From Streptococcus oralis (lineage in GTDB: Bacteria; Bacillota; Bacilli; Lactobacillales; Streptococcaceae): a stretch of DNA of 64,000 bases. The stretch spans positions 14,600-78,599 of the forward strand of contig NZ_JAHZPJ010000011.1 in assembly GCF_019929345.1 (NCBI RefSeq), read 5' to 3'. Position 1 is the first letter of the stretch. Each line of letters opens with the position of its first letter. A model generated the notes under the pieces. That model did no database searches. It was not told the DNA's origin and worked only from the letters and a program-made list of their open reading frames with translations. This document shows, one piece after another, positions 1-8,582 of the stretch. A program made the translations under genes and the position numbers.

Positions 1-258
1 CGTATGTACGAATTCTTGGACAAATTGGTTTCAGTTTCACTTCCACGTGTACGTGACTTCCACGGTGTTCCAACAAAATCATTTGATGGACGCGGAAACT
101 ACACACTTGGTGTGAAAGAACAATTGATCTTCCCAGAAATCAACTTTGATGACGTTGACAAAACTCGTGGTCTTGACATCGTTATCGTAACAACTGCTAA
201 CACTGACGAAGAGTCACGTGCATTGCTTACAGGCCTTGGAATGCCTTTTGCAAAATAA
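1..258 (+). CDS. rplE: 50S ribosomal protein L5 (3' part)
   Basis: C-terminal 85 codons of ribosomal protein L5, the 5S rRNA-binding protein of the central protuberance; the 5' part lies outside the window. The frame is open from base 1 and ends at TAA 256-258. The visible residues ([24 protein letters not shown] and the terminal GLGMPFAK) match the L5 C-terminal domain. It is followed 17 bp later by rpsN, the normal spc-operon order. Identity is secure; only the truncation limits the call. Confidence 0.97.
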   Translation, partial: RMYEFLDKLVSVSLPRVRDFHGVPTKSFDGRGNYTLGVKEQLIFPEINFDDVDKTRGLDIVIVTTANTDEESRALLTGLGMPFAK

Positions 259-275
259 TATAGGAGGTAAATCTA

Positions 276-461
276 ATGGCTAAAAAATCAATGATTGCTA
301 AGAACAAACGTCCAGCGAAGTTCTCTACTCAAGCTTATACTCGTTGTGAAAAATGTGGTCGCCCACATTCAGTTTACCGCAAATTTAAACTTTGCCGTGT
401 TTGCTTCCGTGAATTAGCTTACAAAGGACAAATCCCTGGTGTAACAAAAGCATCTTGGTAA
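276..461 (+). CDS. rpsN: 30S ribosomal protein S14, zinc-binding type
   Basis: 61-aa S14 of the short zinc-binding (type Z) class, which helps assemble the 30S head. Two CxxC pairs (CEKC near residue 24 and CRVC near 40) form the zinc site, and the length is the family's usual one. The start has a good AGGAGG at 262-267. It follows rplE by 17 bp and precedes a 284-bp structured spacer before rpsH, much longer than usual inside an spc operon. Zinc-independent S14 paralogues exist in streptococci; the Cys pairs exclude that form here. Confidence 0.97.
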
Positions 462-466
462 TTTAA

Positions 467-579
467 GATATCAAGGGCGTCAAAACTCCAAGTGAAAATA
501 GGAAACTTGACGAAGAAACTGAAGTTTCTAGGAAAGTTTATCTTTTTCACATAGAGTTTAGCCCGGGTTCAGTTGGGCT
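467..579 (+). repeat. Two-hairpin repeat element, copy A (upstream of rpsH)
   Basis: Fills much of the rpsN-rpsH spacer. It starts with a GATA..GCGTCA segment (467-482), then a 59-nt hairpin at 492-550 with a GTGAAAA/TTTTTCAC outer stem, a 6-bp middle stem (AAACTT/AAGTTT) and a 7-bp apical stem (AGAAACT/AGTTTCT). After 9 nt comes a second hairpin (560-579, AGCCC/GGGCT) with GTTCA in its loop. Copy B at 1151-1262 has the same layout and spacings, with compensated stem changes. A 14-nt inverted copy of the copy-B left edge lies at 677-690, so 467-690 may be one unit with inverted ends. I do not recognise it as BOX, RUP or SPRITE. The rest of the spacer (580-745) holds minor hairpins and the rpsH ribosome binding site. 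Confidence 0.7.
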
Positions 580-745
580 TGCCAATTTGAACACGAGCTA
601 CAGCTTTGGCAAAAAAGACCAATTTTCTTTGGAGTATCGCTCCTGCATCAAATTGCCTATTTTTGCTCTTGCTGTTACGCTCTTTGTATCATGTATTAAC
701 TAGCAAGTGCAACTTGCAAACTACTAGTAAGAGGAGAACAATAAA

Positions 746-1144
746 ATGGTTATGACTGACCCAATCGCAGACTTCCTAACTCGTATTCGTAACGCTAACC
801 AAGCAAAACACGAAGTACTTGAAGTACCTGCATCAAACATCAAAAAAGGGATTGCTGAAATCCTTAAACGCGAAGGTTTTGTTAAGAACGTAGAAATCAT
901 CGAAGATGACAAACAAGGCATCATCCGTGTGTTCCTTAAATACGGACCAAACGGTGAAAAAGTTATCACTAACTTGAAACGTGTTTCTAAACCAGGACTT
1001 CGTGTCTACAAAAAACGTGAAGATCTTCCAAAAGTTCTTAACGGACTTGGAATCGCTATCCTTTCAACTTCTGAAGGTTTGCTTACTGACAAAGAAGCTC
1101 GCCAAAAGAATGTTGGTGGTGAGGTTATCGCTTACGTTTGGTAA
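746..1144 (+). CDS. rpsH: 30S ribosomal protein S8
   Basis: 132-aa S8, a primary binder of the central domain of 16S rRNA and, in E. coli, the repressor that controls its own operon by binding mRNA. N-terminal [14 protein letters not shown] and C-terminal GGEVIAYVW are diagnostic. ATG 746 is chosen over ATG 752 because AGGAGA at 731-736 is well placed. Unusually, the gene is bracketed by two copies of a structured repeat (467-579 and 1151-1262) and by a 14-bp inverted repeat (677-690 and 1151-1164). Confidence 0.97.
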   Translation: MVMTDPIADFLTRIRNANQAKHEVLEVPASNIKKGIAEILKREGFVKNVEIIEDDKQGIIRVFLKYGPNGEKVITNLKRVSKPGLRVYKKREDLPKVLNGLGIAILSTSEGLLTDKEARQKNVGGEVIAYVW

Positions 1145-1150
1145 AATCAA

Positions 1151-1262
1151 GATACAAAGAGCGTCATGGGCAATGTGAAAATAGGAAATCTGACAAAGAG
1201 TGTTAACACTCTAGGAAGATTTGTCTTTTTCACACAGACCATAGCTCGTGTTCAATTTAGCT
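1151..1262 (+). repeat. Two-hairpin repeat element, copy B (downstream of rpsH)
   Basis: Begins GATACAAAGAGCGTCA (1151-1166), continues with a 59-nt hairpin at 1175-1233, then 9 nt, then a hairpin at 1243-1262 (AGCT/AGCT, loop GTTCA). In the large hairpin the middle stem is AAATCT/AGATTT and the apical stem AGAGTGT/ACACTCT. Relative to copy A, all five differing stem pairs keep pairing. Internal-loop bases (TAGG, GACRA, AGGA) are almost unchanged between copies. It could be an mRNA processing or regulatory structure, or a small mobile repeat. Confidence 0.7.
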
Positions 1263-1282
1263 GATTTACTGATCAGCTAAAT
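1255..1282 (+). promoter_or_regulatory. 11-bp hairpin overlapping copy B, before the small ORF
   Basis: ATTTAGCTGAT (1255-1265) and ATCAGCTAAAT (1272-1282) form a perfect 11-bp stem with a 6-nt loop. Bases 1259-1262 are also the 3' arm of the copy-B second hairpin, so the two structures exclude each other. No U-run follows, so it is not a simple terminator. It lies 28 nt before the ORF at 1311 and could control its translation (inference). Confidence 0.5.
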
Positions 1283-1310
1283 AGAGAGTAAATTAGTTTA
1301 GGAGAAAAAG

Positions 1311-1490
1311 ATGAAAGCTAATGAATTGAATGAAAAACTTATTGTTGCAGAAGACGCTTTGGCTGAATTGTCAAAAGATGACCTTGTATCTCTTTTATGT
1401 GAAATTGGTTATAGTCCTGCGGCTATTGATGTATTGACAGAATATCAGGAGTTTGTCAAAGCTTTTCGAAAGAAACTAGGTTTGCTCTAA
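1311..1490 (+). CDS. Small uncharacterised ORF inside the spc operon
   Basis: 59-codon ORF between rpsH and rplF, same strand as the operon, with AGGAGA at 1301-1306 five bases before ATG. The product begins MKANELNEKLIVAEDALAEL, is acidic in its first half and ends in a basic stretch (KAFRKKLGLL). No membrane segment or known motif is visible. Standard spc operons have no gene at this position, and I do not recognise the family. Codon use looks ordinary for the genome and the ribosome binding site is good, which favours a real gene, but its short length keeps confidence moderate. Confidence 0.55.
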   Translation: MKANELNEKLIVAEDALAELSKDDLVSLLCEIGYSPAAIDVLTEYQEFVKAFRKKLGLL

Positions 1491-1552
1491 TCCGAATGCC
1501 CCCCGTGAAAACTGGCTGTAATGGCCTGACAATCTAACAGGAGAAAATAAAC

Positions 1553-2089
1553 ATGTCACGTATTGGTAATAAAGTTATCGTGTTGCCTGCTGGTGTTGAA
1601 CTCACTAACAATGACAACGTAGTAACTGTAAAAGGACCTAAAGGAGAGCTTACTCGTGAGTTCTCAAAAGATATTGAAATCCGTGTGGAAGGTACTGAAG
1701 TAACTCTTCACCGTCCAAACGATTCAAAAGAAATGAAAACTATCCACGGAACTACTCGTGCCCTTTTGAACAACATGGTTGTTGGTGTATCAGAAGGATT
1801 CAAGAAAGAACTTGAAATGCGCGGGGTTGGTTACCGTGCACAACTTCAAGGAAACAAACTTGTCTTGGCTGTAGGTAAATCTCATCCAGACGAAGTTGAA
1901 GCTCCAGAAGGAATTACTTTTGAACTTCCAAACCCAACAACAATCGTTGTTAGCGGAATTTCAAAAGAAGCAGTCGGTCAAACAGCTGCTTACGTACGTA
2001 GCCTTCGCTCACCAGAACCATATAAAGGTAAAGGTATCCGTTACGTTGGCGAATACGTTCGTCTTAAAGAAGGTAAAACAGGTAAATAA
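1553..2089 (+). CDS. rplF: 50S ribosomal protein L6
   Basis: 178-aa L6, which binds 23S rRNA near the factor-binding site. The typical start [11 protein letters not shown] and the C-terminal signature [20 protein letters not shown] are present; length is normal. AGGAGA precedes ATG 1553. The downstream spacer (2090-2172) carries two short hairpins: 2096-2114 (GTGGTTG/CAACCAC) and around 2134-2144 (GTGC/GCAC). Confidence 0.97.
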   Translation: MSRIGNKVIVLPAGVELTNNDNVVTVKGPKGELTREFSKDIEIRVEGTEVTLHRPNDSKEMKTIHGTTRALLNNMVVGVSEGFKKELEMRGVGYRAQLQGNKLVLAVGKSHPDEVEAPEGITFELPNPTTIVVSGISKEAVGQTAAYVRSLRSPEPYKGKGIRYVGEYVRLKEGKTGK

Positions 2090-2172
2090 TGTTGAGTGGT
2101 TGATTTTCAACCACCTACCTATTTTCCAACTTTGTGCATAGCACACGATTTAAAACTAAAGAGGTGAAAACT

Positions 2173-2529
2173 GTGATTTCTAAACCAGATAAAAACAAAC
2201 TCCGCCAAAAACGCCACCGTCGCGTTCGCGGAAAACTCTCTGGAACTGCTGATCGCCCACGTTTGAACGTATTCCGTTCTAATACAGGCATCTACGCTCA
2301 AGTGATTGATGACGTAGCGGGTGTAACGCTCGCAAGTGCTTCAACTCTTGACAAAGAAGTTTCAAAAGGAACTAAAACTGAACAAGCCGTTGCTGTCGGT
2401 AAACTCGTTGCAGAACGTGCAAGTGCTAAAGGTATTTCAGAAGTGGTGTTCGACCGCGGTGGATATCTATATCACGGACGTGTGAAAGCTTTGGCTGATG
2501 CAGCTCGTGAAAACGGATTGAAATTCTAA
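2173..2529 (+). CDS. rplR: 50S ribosomal protein L18 (GTG start)
   Basis: 118-aa L18, a 5S rRNA-binding protein. The product starts [20 protein letters not shown] and ends in ARENGLKF, both typical. The open frame extends upstream to 2134, but GTG 2173 gives the family length and has AGAGGTG at 2159-2165 as ribosome binding site, so the longer ATG start is rejected. Next gene rpsE follows after 17 bp. Confidence 0.95.
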   Translation: MISKPDKNKLRQKRHRRVRGKLSGTADRPRLNVFRSNTGIYAQVIDDVAGVTLASASTLDKEVSKGTKTEQAVAVGKLVAERASAKGISEVVFDRGGYLYHGRVKALADAARENGLKF

Positions 2530-2546
2530 TAGGAGGACACTAGAAA

Positions 2547-3041
2547 ATGGCATTTAAAGACAATGCAGTTGAATTTGAAGAACGCGTAGTTGCTGTCAAC
2601 CGTGTTACAAAAGTTGTTAAAGGTGGACGTCGTCTTCGTTTCGCAGCTCTTGTTGTTGTTGGTGACCACAATGGCCGCGTAGGATTTGGTACTGGTAAAG
2701 CTCAAGAAGTTCCAGAAGCAATCCGCAAAGCAGTAGAAGATGCTAAGAAAAACTTGATTGAAGTTCCTATGGTTGGAACAACAATCCCACACGAAGTTCT
2801 TTCAGAATTTGGTGGAGCTAAAGTATTGTTGAAACCTGCTGTAGAAGGTTCTGGAGTTGCCGCTGGTGGTGCAGTTCGTGCCGTTGTGGAATTGGCAGGT
2901 GTGGCAGATATTACATCTAAATCACTTGGTTCTAACACTCCAATCAACATTGTTCGTGCAACTGTTGAAGGTTTGAAACAATTGAAACGCGCTGAAGAAG
3001 TTGCTGCCCTTCGTGGTATTTCAGTTTCTGATTTGGCATAA
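2547..3041 (+). CDS. rpsE: 30S ribosomal protein S5
   Basis: 164-aa S5, needed for decoding accuracy and 16S helix 34/h1 contacts. The dsRNA-binding-like N-terminal domain ([19 protein letters not shown], residues 13-31) is followed by the loop [18 protein letters not shown], the site of spectinomycin-resistance mutations in other bacteria. TAGGAGGA lies just before ATG. rpmD follows 13 bp later. Confidence 0.97.
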   Translation: MAFKDNAVEFEERVVAVNRVTKVVKGGRRLRFAALVVVGDHNGRVGFGTGKAQEVPEAIRKAVEDAKKNLIEVPMVGTTIPHEVLSEFGGAKVLLKPAVEGSGVAAGGAVRAVVELAGVADITSKSLGSNTPINIVRATVEGLKQLKRAEEVAALRGISVSDLA

Positions 3042-3054
3042 GAAAGGGGATAAA

Positions 3055-3237
3055 ATGGCTCAAATTAAAATTACTTTGACTAAGTCTCCAATCGGACGCA
3101 TTCCATCACAACGTAAAACTGTTGTAGCACTTGGACTTGGCAAATTGAACAGCTCTGTTATCAAAGAAGATAACGCTGCTATCCGTGGTATGATCACTGC
3201 AGTATCTCACTTGGTAACAGTTGAAGAAGTAAACTAA
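3055..3237 (+). CDS. rpmD: 50S ribosomal protein L30
   Basis: 60-aa L30: it starts [15 protein letters not shown] and contains the family's [14 protein letters not shown] stretch. The frame is open back to 3001 inside rpsE, but ATG 3055, preceded by AAAGGGG, gives the standard length. It is followed by a 145-bp spacer with strong hairpins before rplO. Confidence 0.95.
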   Translation: MAQIKITLTKSPIGRIPSQRKTVVALGLGKLNSSVIKEDNAAIRGMITAVSHLVTVEEVN

Positions 3238-3243
3238 TGAATT

Positions 3244-3347
3244 TTTAGGGGATGTGGCAATACTCATCCCCTAAAACTAGATATAGTCATCTAAGATGAC
3301 GAATGTATAGGCGAGTTGATAAGGGAGACAACCTTTTCTCTCTTATC
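3244..3347 (+). promoter_or_regulatory. Structured rpmD-rplO spacer (three hairpins)
   Basis: Three consecutive stems: TTTAGGGGATG/CATCCCCTAAA (3244-3254 with 3265-3275, 11 bp), GTCATC/GATGAC (3286-3300), and GATAAGGGAG/CTCTCTTATC (3318-3327 with 3338-3347, including one G-U pair). No U-run follows any of them, so they do not look like full terminators. They could be RNase processing sites or targets for a ribosomal-protein repressor (inference). Confidence 0.5.
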
Positions 3348-3382
3348 GGCGCTAGCATTTTACAAAAGAGGAGAAAATAACA

Positions 3383-3823
3383 ATGAAACTTCATGAATTA
3401 AAACCTGCAGAAGGTTCTCGTAAAGTACGTAACCGTGTTGGTCGTGGTACTTCATCAGGTAACGGTAAAACATCTGGTCGCGGTCAAAAAGGTCAAAAAG
3501 CTCGTAGCGGTGGCGTAGTTCGCCTTGGTTTTGAAGGTGGACAAACTCCATTGTTCCGTCGTCTTCCAAAACGTGGATTCACTAACATCAACGCTAAGGA
3601 ATACGCAATTGTAAACCTTGACCAATTGAATGTCTTTGAAGATGGTACTGAAGTTACTCCAGTTGTTCTTATCGAAGCAGGAATTGTAAAGGCTGAAAAA
3701 TCAGGTGTTAAAATTCTTGGTAACGGTGAGTTGACTAAGAAATTGTCTGTGAAAGCAGCTAAATTCTCTAAATCAGCTGAGGAAGCTATCACTGCTAAAG
3801 GTGGTTCAGTAGAAGTCATCTAA
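3383..3823 (+). CDS. rplO: 50S ribosomal protein L15
   Basis: 146-aa L15, a late-assembly 23S rRNA-binding protein. The Gly/Arg-rich N-terminus ([20 protein letters not shown]) and [18 protein letters not shown] are diagnostic. AGAGGAGA precedes ATG. secY follows after 12 bp, the conserved arrangement that couples L15 and SecY expression. Confidence 0.97.
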   Translation: MKLHELKPAEGSRKVRNRVGRGTSSGNGKTSGRGQKGQKARSGGVVRLGFEGGQTPLFRRLPKRGFTNINAKEYAIVNLDQLNVFEDGTEVTPVVLIEAGIVKAEKSGVKILGNGELTKKLSVKAAKFSKSAEEAITAKGGSVEVI

Positions 3824-3835
3824 GAGAGGTGACCT

Positions 3836-5146
3836 ATGTTTTTTAAATTATTAAAAGAGGCTCTCAAGGTTAAACAAGTTCGATCAAAAATTCTCTTTAC
3901 GATTTTTATCATTCTTGTTTTCCGTGTTGGGACTAGTATTACTGTTCCGGGGGTGAATGCAAAAAGTTTAGAAGCTCTCAGTGGTTTATCTTTCTTAAAC
4001 ATGCTTAGTCTTGTTTCAGGGAATGCCATGAAGAACTTCTCCGTTTTTGCACTTGGTGTAAGTCCGTACATCACTGCTTCTATCGTTGTCCAATTGTTAC
4101 AAATGGATATTTTACCAAAGTTTGTAGAATGGGGCAAACAAGGAGAAGTAGGTCGAAGAAAATTGAACCAAGCGACTCGCTATATTGCGCTTGTACTTGC
4201 TTTTGTACAATCAGTGGGTATTACAGCTGGTTTTAACACTCTTTCGGGTGCGAAGTTATTGACAACTGACCTTACACCACAAGTTTTTGTTACGATTGGT
4301 ATTATTCTTACTGCTGGAAGTATGATTGTGACTTGGCTAGGGGAACAAATTACTGATAAGGGATATGGTAATGGAGTGTCTATGATTATCTTTGCAGGGA
4401 TTGTAGCCTCAATCCCAGAGATGATTCATAGTATCTATGTTGACTATTTTGTCAATGTTCCAAGTAGTCGTTTGAATTCGTCTATAATCTTTGTCGCTAT
4501 CCTAGTCGTCGCTGTTTTGTTGATTATCTATTTTACAACTTATGTACAGCAAGCAGAATATAAAATTCCAATTCAATATACAAAACTTGCTCAAGGTGCT
4601 CCATCCAGCTCTTATCTTCCTTTGAAGGTTAATCCTGCTGGTGTTATCCCAGTTATCTTTGCAAGCTCGATTACAGCTGCGCCAGCAGCCATCTTCCAAT
4701 TTGTAAGTGCCATGGGTTACAACGCATCTTGGGTACGAACAGCCCAGTCGCTTCTTGCGACAACAACCATTAGTGGTATCTTTACCTATGCTCTCTTGAT
4801 TATTCTCTTTACTTTCTTTTATACATTTGTACAAATAAATCCTGAAAAAACAGCAGAGAATTTACAAAAGAGTGGAGCCTATATCCATGGTGTTCGCCCA
4901 GGTAAAGGTACTGAAGAGTTTATGTCAAAACTTCTTCGTCGCCTTGCAACCGTTGGCTCCCTTTTCCTAGGGGTCATTTCCATCATGCCAATTGTAGCAA
5001 AAGATGTTTTTGGACTTTCAGAAGCCGTTGCTTTTGGGGGAACTAGCCTTTTGATTATCATTTCGACAGGAATTGAGGGAATCAAACAGTTGGAAGGTTA
5101 TCTATTGAAACGAAAATATGTTGGTTTTATGAATACAACAGAATAG
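3836..5146 (+). CDS. secY: Protein translocase channel subunit SecY
   Basis: 436-aa integral membrane core of the Sec translocon, which works with SecE (62544-62720 in this window) and SecA. About ten hydrophobic segments are visible, with the first at residues about 16-35 and the plug-region motif GVSPYITASIVVQLLQM near 75-95. The cytoplasmic loop YLLKRKYVGFM near the C-terminus is typical. It starts at ATG with AGAGGTG upstream. The 161-bp spacer to adk is bounded by a 10-bp inverted repeat (5142-5151 and 5272-5281, AATAGAAGCA/TGCTTCTATT). Confidence 0.97.
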   Translation: MFFKLLKEALKVKQVRSKILFTIFIILVFRVGTSITVPGVNAKSLEALSGLSFLNMLSLVSGNAMKNFSVFALGVSPYITASIVVQLLQMDILPKFVEWGKQGEVGRRKLNQATRYIALVLAFVQSVGITAGFNTLSGAKLLTTDLTPQVFVTIGIILTAGSMIVTWLGEQITDKGYGNGVSMIIFAGIVASIPEMIHSIYVDYFVNVPSSRLNSSIIFVAILVVAVLLIIYFTTYVQQAEYKIPIQYTKLAQGAPSSSYLPLKVNPAGVIPVIFASSITAAPAAIFQFVSAMGYNASWVRTAQSLLATTTISGIFTYALLIILFTFFYTFVQINPEKTAENLQKSGAYIHGVRPGKGTEEFMSKLLRRLATVGSLFLGVISIMPIVAKDVFGLSEAVAFGGTSLLIIISTGIEGIKQLEGYLLKRKYVGFMNTTE

Positions 5147-5307
5147 AAGCAAATCTTGTTCGACAGAGAATAAGATGGCTCAGAGAGTGGAGTATGAAGG
5201 TCTGTCTATCAGAGAGATTTTCGTCTCCCCTCTTCTATTTTGTTTTTAAATAGGGGTTGAAATAAGTTTTCTGCTTCTATTTAAATACAAAATAAGGAGA
5301 TCCTATC

Positions 5308-5946
5308 ATGAATCTTTTGATTATGGGCTTACCTGGAGCAGGTAAGGGAACGCAAGCAGCTAAAATTGTGGAACAATTTCACGTGGCACACATTTCAACT
5401 GGAGATATGTTCCGTGCTGCTATGGCAAATCAAACTGAAATGGGTGTACTTGCAAAGTCATACATTGATAAAGGTGAGTTGGTTCCAGATGAAGTTACAA
5501 ATGGAATTGTTAAAGAACGCCTTTCACAGGATGATATCAAAGAAACAGGTTTCTTGTTGGATGGTTACCCACGTACTATCGAACAAGCTCATGCTTTAGA
5601 CAAAACATTGGCTGAACTTGGTATTGAACTTGAAGGTGTGATTAATATCGAAGTGAACCCAGATTGTCTTTTGGAACGTTTGAGTGGCCGTATTATCCAC
5701 CGCGAAACAGGTGAAACCTTCCACAAAGTTTTCAACCCACCAGTTGACTACAAAGAAGAAGATTATTACCAACGTGAGGATGACAAACCTGAGACAGTGA
5801 AGCGTCGTTTGGATGTCAATATCGCTCAAGGTGAACCAATCATTGCTCACTACCGTGCTAAAGGATTAGTCCACGATATCGAAGGAAATCAAGATATCAA
5901 CGATGTGTTTAAAGACATCGAAAAAGTATTGACAAATTTGAAATAA
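5308..5946 (+). CDS. adk: Adenylate kinase
   Basis: 212-aa AMP kinase (ATP + AMP to 2 ADP), cytoplasmic. The P-loop GLPGAGKGT is at residues 7-15, the AMP-binding stretch [11 protein letters not shown] near 28-38, and DGYPRT near 84-89. The LID domain is the long type but lacks the zinc Cys residues seen in bacilli ([18 protein letters not shown]). AAGGAG precedes ATG. An infA promoter begins just after the gene. Confidence 0.97.
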   Translation: MNLLIMGLPGAGKGTQAAKIVEQFHVAHISTGDMFRAAMANQTEMGVLAKSYIDKGELVPDEVTNGIVKERLSQDDIKETGFLLDGYPRTIEQAHALDKTLAELGIELEGVINIEVNPDCLLERLSGRIIHRETGETFHKVFNPPVDYKEEDYYQREDDKPETVKRRLDVNIAQGEPIIAHYRAKGLVHDIEGNQDINDVFKDIEKVLTNLK

Positions 5947-5960
5947 AGCGTTTTTCACAC

Positions 5961-5989
5961 TTGCAAAAAATCGCTACAAATGTTATACT
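5961..5989 (+). promoter_or_regulatory. Internal promoter for infA-rpmJ-rpsM-rpsK-rpoA-rplQ
   Basis: TTGCAA at 5961-5966, a 17-bp spacer and TATACT at 5984-5989, preceded shortly by the end of adk. The roughly 65-nt leader has a small hairpin CTCTG/CAGAG near 6015-6028. This would give the alpha operon its own start. Confidence 0.7.
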
Positions 5990-6062
5990 GAGATAGTCTG
6001 ACTTATAATTGTTGTCTCTGTTTTCAGAGGCATCGAATCGAAATTTATGGAGGTGCTTTTGC

Positions 6063-6281
6063 GTGGCAAAAGACGATGTGATTGAAGTTGAAGGCAAAGT
6101 AGTCGATACAATGCCTAACGCAATGTTTACGGTTGAACTTGAAAATGGACATCAGATTTTAGCAACAGTTTCTGGTAAAATTCGTAAAAACTATATTCGT
6201 ATTTTAGCGGGAGATCGTGTTACTGTCGAGATGAGTCCATATGACTTGACACGTGGACGTATCACTTACCGCTTTAAATAA
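6063..6281 (+). CDS. infA: Translation initiation factor IF-1 (GTG start)
   Basis: 72-aa OB-fold factor that occupies the 30S A site during initiation. The product [20 protein letters not shown] and C-terminal [12 protein letters not shown] are the standard termini. GTG 6063, with GGAGG at 6050-6054, gives the family length; the upstream in-frame ATG 6009 lies in the leader and is rejected. Confidence 0.97.
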   Translation: MAKDDVIEVEGKVVDTMPNAMFTVELENGHQILATVSGKIRKNYIRILAGDRVTVEMSPYDLTRGRITYRFK

Positions 6282-6305
6282 TCGAAAAACTTGGAGGGAT
6301 AAGAA

Positions 6306-6422
6306 ATGAAAGTAAGACCATCGGTCAAACCAATTTGCGAATACTGTAAAGTAATTCGTCGTAATGGCCGTGTTATGGTAATTTGCCCAGCAAATCCAAA
6401 ACACAAACAACGTCAAGGATAA
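6306..6422 (+). CDS. rpmJ: 50S ribosomal protein L36
   Basis: 38-aa zinc-binding L36, [19 protein letters not shown]..., with Cys11, Cys14, Cys27 and His33 as the metal ligands. Too short for most ORF cut-offs, but it lies in the expected place between infA and rpsM with GGAGGG upstream (6293-6298). Confidence 0.96.
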
Positions 6423-6439
6423 GATAGAAAGGAGAAAAC

Positions 6440-6805
6440 ATGGCTCGTATTGCTGGAGTTGACATTCCAAATGACAAACGCGTAGTAATCTCATTGACTT
6501 ATGTTTATGGTATCGGACTTGCAACATCTAAGAAAATTTTGGCTGCTGCTGGAATCTCAGAAGATGTTCGTGTACGTGACCTTACATCAGATCAAGAAGA
6601 TGCTATCCGTCGTGAAGTAGATGCAATCAAAGTTGAAGGTGACCTTCGTCGTGAAGTAAACTTGAACATCAAACGTTTGATGGAAATCGGTTCATACCGT
6701 GGTATTCGTCACCGTCGTGGACTTCCTGTCCGTGGACAAAACACTAAAAACAACGCTCGCACTCGTAAAGGTAAAGCTGTTGCGATTGCTGGTAAGAAAA
6801 AATAA
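6440..6805 (+). CDS. rpsM: 30S ribosomal protein S13
   Basis: 121-aa S13 of the 30S head, which forms bridges to the 50S subunit and contacts P-site tRNA. N-terminal [25 protein letters not shown] and the basic tail [17 protein letters not shown] are diagnostic. Ribosome binding site AAAGGAG precedes ATG. rpsK follows 17 bp later. Confidence 0.97.
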
Positions 6806-6822
6806 TATAGGAGGTAAAAGTC

Positions 6823-7206
6823 TTGGCTAAACCAACACGTAAACGTCGTGTGAAAAAGAATATCGAATCTGGTATTGCTCATATTCACGCTACATTTAAT
6901 AACACTATTGTTATGATTACTGATGTGCATGGTAATGCAATCGCTTGGTCATCAGCTGGTGCTCTTGGTTTCAAAGGTTCTCGTAAATCTACACCATTCG
7001 CTGCTCAAATGGCTTCTGAAGCTGCTGCTAAATCTGCACAAGAACACGGTCTTAAATCAGTTGAAGTTACTGTAAAAGGTCCAGGTTCTGGTCGTGAGTC
7101 AGCTATTCGTGCGCTTGCTGCCGCTGGTCTTGAAGTAACAGCAATTCGTGATGTGACTCCAGTGCCACACAATGGTGCTCGTCCTCCAAAACGTCGCCGT
7201 GTATAA
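6823..7206 (+). CDS. rpsK: 30S ribosomal protein S11 (TTG start)
   Basis: 127-aa S11 of the 30S platform. The typical [12 protein letters not shown] start and [17 protein letters not shown] end are present. The only start giving the family length is TTG 6823, with a strong AGGAGG at 6809-6814. This is a rare start codon for a highly expressed gene, offset by a full Shine-Dalgarno match. Confidence 0.96.
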
Positions 7207-7248
7207 TCATTGCATTACACTGCTTTTCGTTTAAGAGGGAGTAACTAA

Positions 7249-8184
7249 ATGATCGAGTTTGAAAAACCAAATATAACAAAAATTGATGAAAATAAAGATT
7301 ATGGCAAGTTTGTAATCGAACCACTTGAACGTGGCTATGGTACAACTCTTGGTAACTCTCTTCGTCGTGTACTACTAGCTTCTCTACCAGGAGCGGCAGT
7401 GACATCTATCAACATTGAAGGTGTCTTGCATGAGTTCGACACAGTTCCAGGTGTTCGTGAAGATGTGATGCAAATCATTTTGAACATTAAAGGGATTGCA
7501 GTGAAATCATACGTTGAAGACGAAAAAATCATTGAGCTTGACGTTGAAGGTCCTGCTGAAATTACAGCTGGAGATATTTTGACTGACAGTGATATTGAAA
7601 TTGTAAATTCAGATCATTATCTCTTTACAATCAGTGAAGGTTCTTCTCTAAAAGCGACAATGACTGTTAACAGTGGTCGTGGATATGTACCTGCTGATGA
7701 AAACAAAAAAGATAATGCACCAGTTGGAACACTTGCTGTAGATTCTATTTATACACCAGTTACAAAAGTCAACTATCAAGTTGAGCCTGCTCGTGTAGGT
7801 AGCAATGATGGATTTGACAAATTAACCCTTGAAATCTTGACTAATGGAACAATTATTCCAGAAGATGCTTTAGGGCTTTCAGCACGTATCTTGACAGAAC
7901 ATCTTGATTTGTTTACAAATCTTACTGAGATTGCTAAGTCAACTGAAGTGATGAAAGAAGCTGATACTGAATCTGACGATCGTATTTTGGATCGTACGAT
8001 TGAGGAACTGGACTTGTCTGTGCGTTCATACAACTGTTTGAAACGTGCCGGTATCAACACTGTGCATGATTTGACAGAAAAATCTGAAGCAGAGATGATG
8101 AAAGTACGAAATCTTGGACGCAAGAGTTTGGAAGAAGTGAAACTCAAACTCATTGACTTGGGTCTTGGATTAAAAGATAAATAA
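7249..8184 (+). CDS. rpoA: RNA polymerase alpha subunit
   Basis: 311-aa alpha subunit: N-terminal assembly domain (residues about 1-230, with [20 protein letters not shown] near 28-47) and C-terminal domain for UP-element and activator contacts (about 245-305, containing [21 protein letters not shown] and [11 protein letters not shown]). AGAGGGAG is upstream. The gene sits in the conserved rpsK-rpoA-rplQ order. Confidence 0.98.
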   Translation: MIEFEKPNITKIDENKDYGKFVIEPLERGYGTTLGNSLRRVLLASLPGAAVTSINIEGVLHEFDTVPGVREDVMQIILNIKGIAVKSYVEDEKIIELDVEGPAEITAGDILTDSDIEIVNSDHYLFTISEGSSLKATMTVNSGRGYVPADENKKDNAPVGTLAVDSIYTPVTKVNYQVEPARVGSNDGFDKLTLEILTNGTIIPEDALGLSARILTEHLDLFTNLTEIAKSTEVMKEADTESDDRILDRTIEELDLSVRSYNCLKRAGINTVHDLTEKSEAEMMKVRNLGRKSLEEVKLKLIDLGLGLKDK

Positions 8185-8195
8185 AGGAGGAATAC

Positions 8196-8582
8196 ATGGC
8201 TTACCGTAAACTAGGACGCACTAGCTCACAACGTAAAGCAATGCTTCGCGATTTGACAACTGACCTTTTGATCAACGAATCAATCGTGACAACTGAAGCT
8301 CGTGCTAAAGAAATCCGTAAAACTGTTGAAAAAATGATTACTCTAGGTAAACGTGGTGATTTGCATGCACGTCGTCAAGCAGCTGCTTTCGTACGTAATG
8401 AAATCGCATCTGAAAACTATGATGAAGCAACTGATAAGTACACTTCTACTACAGCACTTCAAAAATTGTTCTCAGAAATCGCACCTCGTTATGCTGAACG
8501 TAACGGTGGATACACTCGTATCCTTAAAACTGAACCACGTCGTGGTGATGCTGCGCCAATGGCGATCATCGAATTAGTATAA
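8196..8582 (+). CDS. rplQ: 50S ribosomal protein L17
   Basis: 128-aa L17 near the exit tunnel. The start [21 protein letters not shown] and the tail [16 protein letters not shown] are standard. AGGAGG precedes ATG. It is the last gene of the ribosomal cluster and is followed by a structured 3' region and a strong terminator. Confidence 0.97.
   Translation: MAYRKLGRTSSQRKAMLRDLTTDLLINESIVTTEARAKEIRKTVEKMITLGKRGDLHARRQAAAFVRNEIASENYDEATDKYTSTTALQKLFSEIAPRYAERNGGYTRILKTEPRRGDAAPMAIIELV

Noticed and set aside
467-1262. Calling the rpsH-flanking repeats BOX elements
   Set aside because: Short words such as TGAAAAT, CAAAGAG and CTAGGAAG recall boxA, but the order, spacing and ends differ from the BOX A-B-C layout I know.
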